A DNA stretch of 57,539 bases from M55B127 sp035269185 (GTDB lineage Bacteria > Bacillota > Halanaerobiia > Halanaerobiales > M55B127): assembly GCA_964430875.1 (NCBI GenBank), contig CAYSHP010000009.1, positions 1-57,539 on the forward strand, written 5' to 3'. This document shows positions 53,495-57,539 of the stretch, piece after piece (positions within the stretch are counted from its first letter, which is position 1; each line of letters begins with the position of its first letter). Both the position numbers and the translations under genes were made by a program. The notes under the pieces are model-generated. The model was not told where the DNA came from. It saw only the letters and a program-made list of their open reading frames with translations, and ran no database searches.

Positions 53495-54142
53495 TTGTTT
53501 ACAGGTATTATACAAGAAGTTGGTAATTTCAAACGTAAAGTTAAAGAAAATAATAAATACAAATTAGAAATAGAAGTCAATAAATTTTTAGAGGACGTTT
53601 CAAAAGGAGATAGTATAGCGGTAAATGGAGTTTGTTTAACAGTTGTAGATTTAAACTCTAATTCTTTTACTGTGGATGTCATGCCGGAAACTGTAAAATC
53701 AACAAATTTAGACCAACTTACAAAAAACTCAAAAGTAAATTTAGAAAAATCTCTACAACCAAACAGTTTTATGGGGGGACATATAGTAAGTGGTCATGTT
53801 GATGGTGTTGGAATATTAAAGAGTGTAAAAGATGAGAAAAATGCCAAAATATTTACTTTTAAAATAACTGAAAATATAAGTAAATACTTAGTGGATAAAG
53901 GTTCAGTTGCCTTAAATGGAATAAGCTTGACGATAATGGATTATTCAAAAGAAAACCTGATAGTTTCAATAATACCTGAAACTATCAAAAGTACTAATTT
54001 AAAATACTTAAATATTGGTGATGAAGTGAATATTGAAACTGATATAATAGGGAAATATGTAAATAAGTTTTTAAATGAAAATAAAGAAAATAATAAAAAA
54101 GCAGTTAATAAAAATATGCTAAAGGAAAATGGATTTATTTAG
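53495..54142 (+). CDS. ribE: Riboflavin synthase alpha subunit
   Basis: The 215-residue protein starts at TTG 53495 (FTGIIQEVGNF follows). NGVCLTVVD, VMPETVKSTNL, MGGHIVSGHVDGVG, NGISLTIMD and IIPETIKSTNL are the paired barrel motifs with the catalytic Cys and His in place. It dismutates two 6,7-dimethyl-8-ribityllumazine molecules to riboflavin. It starts 15 nt after ribD. Confidence 0.95.
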   Translation: MFTGIIQEVGNFKRKVKENNKYKLEIEVNKFLEDVSKGDSIAVNGVCLTVVDLNSNSFTVDVMPETVKSTNLDQLTKNSKVNLEKSLQPNSFMGGHIVSGHVDGVGILKSVKDEKNAKIFTFKITENISKYLVDKGSVALNGISLTIMDYSKENLIVSIIPETIKSTNLKYLNIGDEVNIETDIIGKYVNKFLNENKENNKKAVNKNMLKENGFI

Positions 54143-54155
54143 AGGAGTTGATCAT

Positions 54156-55349
54156 ATGAATAGTATAAAAGAAGCTCTTGCAGATATCAAAAATGGAGAA
54201 ATGATAATAGTTGTTGATGATGAAGATAGAGAAAATGAAGGCGATTTAGTTATGGCAGCCGAAAAAGCTGACAAAGATAGTATTAATTTTATGATTAAAG
54301 AGGCGCGTGGTTTAGTTTGTACTCCCTTAGAAGAAAATAGAATTAATGAACTTAACTTACCGCAAATGGTAGATAATAATACGGACAAACATGAAACTGC
54401 TTTTACAGTTTCGGTAGACCATAAAGATACTACCACCGGTATATCCGCATATGAAAGAGCTTTAACTATCCAAAAATTAGCAGATGATGAAAGTAAAGCA
54501 AAAGATTTTAATAGACCCGGTCATATATTTCCTTTAACTGCACGTAAAGGGGGAGTTTTAAGAAGAGCAGGTCATACTGAAGCCGCTATAGATTTAGCAA
54601 AATTGGCCGGTTTAAAGCCAGCTGGTGTAATTTGTGAGATTATAAATGAGGACGGCAGTATGGCAAGATTCCCTGAATTAAAGGAATTTGCACAAAAACA
54701 TAATTTAAAAATTATTAGTATTGAAGATTTGATCAAATATAGAAAGAAAAAGGATAAATTAATTAACGAAGCAGCAGCAGCTGAACTACCTACTCATTTT
54801 GGTGATTTTAAAATTAAAGTTTATACTACAGAAGTAGATAATAGAGAGCATGTAGCAATTATTAAGGGAGATGTATCAGGTAAAGAAGATGTGCTTGTGA
54901 GAGTTCATTCCCAGTGTATTACTGGTGATATTTTTGGCTCGCTTAGATGTGATTGTGGGGAACAGTTAGCAGCTGCATTGCAGATGATTGAAGCAGAGGG
55001 TAGTGGAGTTCTCCTTTATATGAGACAGGAAGGTAGAGGAATTGGTTTAGCTAATAAGATTAAAGCATATTCCTTACAAGATGAAGGATTAGATACTGTT
55101 GAAGCAAATGAAGCATTAGGATTTGAACCAGACCTCAGAGATTATGGAATTGGTGCTCAAATATTATCTGATTTAGGGCTTCACACTTTAAGACTAATTA
55201 CTAATAATCCTAAAAAAGTGATCGGATTAGAAGGCTATGGGTTAAAGATTAATGAAAGAATTCCCTTAGAAATTGAACCAAATGAAGAAAATGAATTTTA
55301 TCTTAAAATTAAAAAAGATAAAATGGGACATCTTTTAGATTTAGATTAA
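54156..55349 (+). CDS. ribBA: Bifunctional DHBP synthase / GTP cyclohydrolase II RibBA
   Basis: The protein has 397 residues from ATG 54156 (GAGGAG precedes; the ATG at 54129 lies inside ribE). The RibB half has VVDDEDRENEGDLVMAAE, TAFTVSVDH, RPGHIFPL, RRAGHTEAAIDL and GVICEI intact. The RibA half has CITGDIFGSLRCDCG, YMRQEGRGIGL and DYGIGAQIL. It supplies both precursors of the pathway. Confidence 0.95.
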   Translation: MNSIKEALADIKNGEMIIVVDDEDRENEGDLVMAAEKADKDSINFMIKEARGLVCTPLEENRINELNLPQMVDNNTDKHETAFTVSVDHKDTTTGISAYERALTIQKLADDESKAKDFNRPGHIFPLTARKGGVLRRAGHTEAAIDLAKLAGLKPAGVICEIINEDGSMARFPELKEFAQKHNLKIISIEDLIKYRKKKDKLINEAAAAELPTHFGDFKIKVYTTEVDNREHVAIIKGDVSGKEDVLVRVHSQCITGDIFGSLRCDCGEQLAAALQMIEAEGSGVLLYMRQEGRGIGLANKIKAYSLQDEGLDTVEANEALGFEPDLRDYGIGAQILSDLGLHTLRLITNNPKKVIGLEGYGLKINERIPLEIEPNEENEFYLKIKKDKMGHLLDLD

Positions 55350-55378
55350 AAAAATATTTTTAGGGATGGTGTTAATAA

Positions 55379-55843
55379 ATGGCAAAAGTTTATGAAGGAA
55401 AGTTAGTTGGTAAAGGACAAAAAGTAGGAATAGTAGTGGGAAGGTTTAATGAATTTATTTCAAGCAAATTATTAGAAGGGGCTTTAGATGGCCTAAAAAG
55501 GCATGATGTAGATGAAGATGATATAGAAATAGCTTGGGTACCTGGTTCCTTTGAAATACCTTTGACAGCCAAAAAAATGGCTGAGACTGGCAAATATGAT
55601 GGAGTTATTTGTTTGGGAGCAGTCATAAGAGGAGAAACTCCTCACTTTGACTATGTTTCTAATGAAGTATCTAAGGGAATAGCAAACGTAGGTTTAGACA
55701 CTGGATTACCGGTAATATTTGGTGTGCTTACAACTGATACAATAGAACAAGCTATTTCAAGAGCGGGCACTAAATCCGGTAATAAAGGTTTTGAAGCAGC
55801 CCAAACTTTAGTGGAAATGGTAAATTTATATAATAATATGTAA
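55379..55843 (+). CDS. ribH: 6,7-dimethyl-8-ribityllumazine synthase
   Basis: The 154-residue protein has the family motifs VVGRFNEFISSKLLEGA, VPGSFEIPLTAKKMA, CLGAVIRGETPHFDYV and PVIFGVLTTDT. Lumazine synthase forms an icosahedral or pentameric shell in other bacteria. It is the last gene of the second rib unit and ends at a terminator. Confidence 0.95.
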   Translation: MAKVYEGKLVGKGQKVGIVVGRFNEFISSKLLEGALDGLKRHDVDEDDIEIAWVPGSFEIPLTAKKMAETGKYDGVICLGAVIRGETPHFDYVSNEVSKGIANVGLDTGLPVIFGVLTTDTIEQAISRAGTKSGNKGFEAAQTLVEMVNLYNNM

Positions 55844-55881
55844 AAATAATTAATTTTAAAAAATAAATATACTTAAATTTT

Positions 55882-55912
55882 GGCCCTATTTAAAAGATAG
55901 GGTCTTTTTTTA
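55882..55912 (+). terminator. Terminator after ribH
   Basis: GGCCCTAT (55882-55889) pairs with ATAGGGTC (55897-55904, one G-U) and is followed by a long T-run. Confidence 0.85.
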
Positions 55913-55928
55913 TTTTTTTAAAAAATTC

Positions 55929-55992
55929 TTGACATAAATAAAAATATATATTAGTATATAGATAAATAGAACAATGTACTAAACATTGTTCT
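55929..55992 (+). promoter_or_regulatory. Promoter and palindromic operator of the TetR gene
   Basis: TTGACA (55929-55934) and TAGTAT (55952-55957) are separated by 17 nt. AGAACAATGT (55968-55977) and ACATTGTTCT (55983-55992) form a perfect 10-bp inverted repeat with a 5-nt centre just downstream of the -10, where a TetR dimer would block transcription. Confidence 0.88.
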
Positions 55993-56013
55993 AATAAAGT
56001 GAAGGTGATTAAT

Positions 56014-56601
56014 ATGAGCAATGGAAAAATTTCTACTAAAGAGAAAATTATAAAAGAAACAATTCAAATAATGAAAAAAGAAAAGGACTTTGAGAAAATA
56101 ACGATGAGAAATATTGCAAAAAAAGCAGATGTAGCGGTAAGTATGCTAAATTATCATTTCCAAACTAAAGAAAATTTAATTAATAGAGCAGTTGAATCAT
56201 ATATTAGTGATGTAATTAAAAATTCTGAAGATAGACATCGTGAAATGGAATTAACTAGTGAACAAAGAATGAGATCAGGTATTAATGCTGCCGCTGATTT
56301 TATAGCCAATAATCCGGGGGTTTCAAGGGTTTCAATATTAAGTGATCTAAAAAAAGGAAGCATTGATGATAATAGCAGCCATATTTTTCAATCAATTTTT
56401 AATCAATTAAAAAGATATTTTGGTGATCAAAAAAATGAGATTACATTGAAAATATTGGCTCAACAGCAGCTTGCTGCATTACAGGTAATATTTTTGAGAA
56501 CAGAGGTTTTCAAGAAACAAACCGGATTAGATTTTTTTAAGGAAGATGATAGGCGGGAAATAACAAAAAAGATAGTTGATAATATTTTATGTGAAAGTTG
56601 A
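56014..56601 (+). CDS. TetR family regulator
   Basis: The 195-residue protein has the HTH region KEKIIKETIQIMKKEKDFEKI, MRNIAKKADVAVSMLNYHFQTKENL and an unassigned C-terminal ligand domain. I start at ATG 56014 after GAAGGTG; the frame open from 55999 is not needed. Its own palindrome implies autorepression. It is 9 nt before the disrupted DUF116 gene. Confidence 0.88.
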   Translation: MSNGKISTKEKIIKETIQIMKKEKDFEKITMRNIAKKADVAVSMLNYHFQTKENLINRAVESYISDVIKNSEDRHREMELTSEQRMRSGINAAADFIANNPGVSRVSILSDLKKGSIDDNSSHIFQSIFNQLKRYFGDQKNEITLKILAQQQLAALQVIFLRTEVFKKQTGLDFFKEDDRREITKKIVDNILCES

Positions 56602-56610
56602 GGAGATTTG

Positions 56611-57539
56611 ATGACAAAAATGACAAAAATAACTACTTATAATTTAAAAAATGAATGTAATTCTAATAGATACTATAAAGAGATCTCAGTATTTACAGAT
56701 TCTGTATTAAAAAGAATAAAAGCGGAATTTGTGCTATTTATTAAAGAGTATGAATTTTATCATAATATTGAACTAAAAAATAATTATAGGGAAATTTCAC
56801 TAGAACTACTAGAACTATTAACACTAGCTATTAATTATAAACTTTACAATAAAAAGCTAAGAGGAGTAATGTAATATTTGAAAGGGTTTTACTAAAATTT
56901 AAAATGTTAAGAAATAAGCATCATAGAGCTAAAAAAATAATAGATCCTTTATGTGGGATGATGATTTCCTTGAATAAAATTTTATCAAATGAAAGTAAAA
57001 GTATTTTCAAAGATAAAGAGATTTCTTTCAAAAGATTAATAGAATGGTTAAAATCGACTGGTGATTTTGACCAGGAAGTTGAGAGGTTAAAAAAATGGCA
57101 GAAATATTGTGATAAACTCAATGAGAAAAATAAAAGTAATTTTTACAAAAACTCAATTTACTATTCACTTAGTTTGAACGAAAAAGCATAAAACATCTAG
57201 GCAGATATACAAAAAATGTTAATAGTTATTTATCTATACAGAAAAATAATTTAAGCTTAAAAGAAGCCCAAATCTTTGTAAATAGAAAACGGATTGAGTA
57301 TCATTTAAATATGGTTGGTGCAGAAATATTAAATAGAGAATATAAAAATGAATTTCATACCAAGAATAATATATTCATAATATTACCAACGTGTATGGAA
57401 ATTAATAAAGAGAAATGTCAGGCCAAAAAAGAAATTATAGGTAGTACATGTGTAAACTGTAATAAAAACTGTAAGATAAATAATATAAAAAAATAAATGG
57501 TAAAACATGGTATTAAAACATTAATTGTTGGTCACGAAT
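56611..57539 (+). pseudogene. Disrupted DUF116 gene, running off the window end
   Basis: The pieces are in three frames: a first part (56611-56874, TYNLKNECNSNRYYKEIS start), a second (to about 57175, FKRLIEWLKSTGDFDQEVERL) and a third (EYHLNMVGAEILNREY, IILPTCMEINKEKCQAKK, CVNCNKNC). In-frame TAA 57494-57496 interrupts the third, but it continues as MVKHGIKTLIVGHE. Together they match the order of DUF116 proteins with their cysteine-rich C-terminal half. Frameshifts lie near 56875 and 57165-57190. The function of DUF116 is unknown. Confidence 0.75.

Noticed and set aside
1..57539. tRNA, rRNA, insertion sequence or prophage genes
   Set aside because: No cloverleaf, rRNA segment, transposase, terminal inverted repeat or phage structural gene could be recognised on either strand.

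Overview
The window is A+T-rich, gene-dense DNA from an anaerobic low-GC Firmicute. Signs of this are the canonical TTGACA/TATAAT promoters, strong GGAGG ribosome binding sites, a T-box, two FMN riboswitches, a NADH-linked molybdopterin formate dehydrogenase, TRAP transport, CDGSH proteins and a selenoprotein. The gene content and acidic proteins would suit a member of the Halanaerobiales, but this is an impression from family content and not a phylogenetic result. I see no rRNA, tRNA, CRISPR array, prophage or insertion sequence.

Layout. 1-834: a tryptophan transporter (trpP) behind a truncated T-box and a second control layer, a Trp-codon leader peptide whose 3' end can pair with the trpP Shine-Dalgarno. 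954-11908: housekeeping and conserved genes on the plus strand (winged-helix-like protein, radical SAM protein, YwlG family, SLC13 permease, DegV, Ub-Mut7-C RNase, Fe-S PD-(D/E)XK nuclease, TtcA-like ATPase, DUF362 ferredoxin protein, MATE pump). 11981-14140: an rsgA-type GTPase behind a strong promoter, a structured leader and a terminator, then a methyltransferase and a 30-residue ORF. 14172-15121: ArsR regulator and a small redox disulfide protein that opens on ATA. 15263-21557: mobB, nuoE-like, nuoF-like, fdhA and mobA, a complete NAD-coupled formate dehydrogenase unit with its cofactor-maturation genes. 21624-22786 (minus): encapsulin shell and encapsulated ferritin. 23049-27844: NatAB-type ABC exporter, small membrane proteins, CPBP protease, methyltransferase. 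27896-33953 (minus): hydrolase, MMPL/RND exporter, a frameshifted CPBP gene, a TetR repressor with a clear operator, and an Eis-like acetyltransferase.

34120-39887 is a stress block: a 2TM protein, a MsrB-MsrA fusion read through an in-frame UGA (selenocysteine) with a SECIS-like hairpin, a CopB-type P-ATPase, an aldo/keto reductase, a peroxiredoxin and a PRC-barrel protein. 39917-49889: metallo-beta-lactamase-fold protein (minus), NMT1/SsuA-type ABC importer with a ZIP transporter, UbiA/MenA prenyltransferase (minus), a CDGSH/Fer4_19/CDGSH protein, an XRE-cupin regulator divergent from a TRAP transporter, and a VanX-type dipeptidase.

49946-55843 holds two tandem riboflavin units, each with its own FMN riboswitch. 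The downstream unit (ribD-ribE-ribBA-ribH) looks functional. The upstream unit has a RibE and a RibBA in which the riboflavin synthase and DHBP synthase active-site residues are replaced while the GTP cyclohydrolase II half is kept. The window ends with a TetR gene under an autoregulatory palindrome and a DUF116 gene broken by two frameshifts and a stop.

The strongest candidates for new biology are the trpP dual leader, the divergent second rib unit, the selenoprotein MsrBA fusion, and the attenuator-like leader of rsgA.
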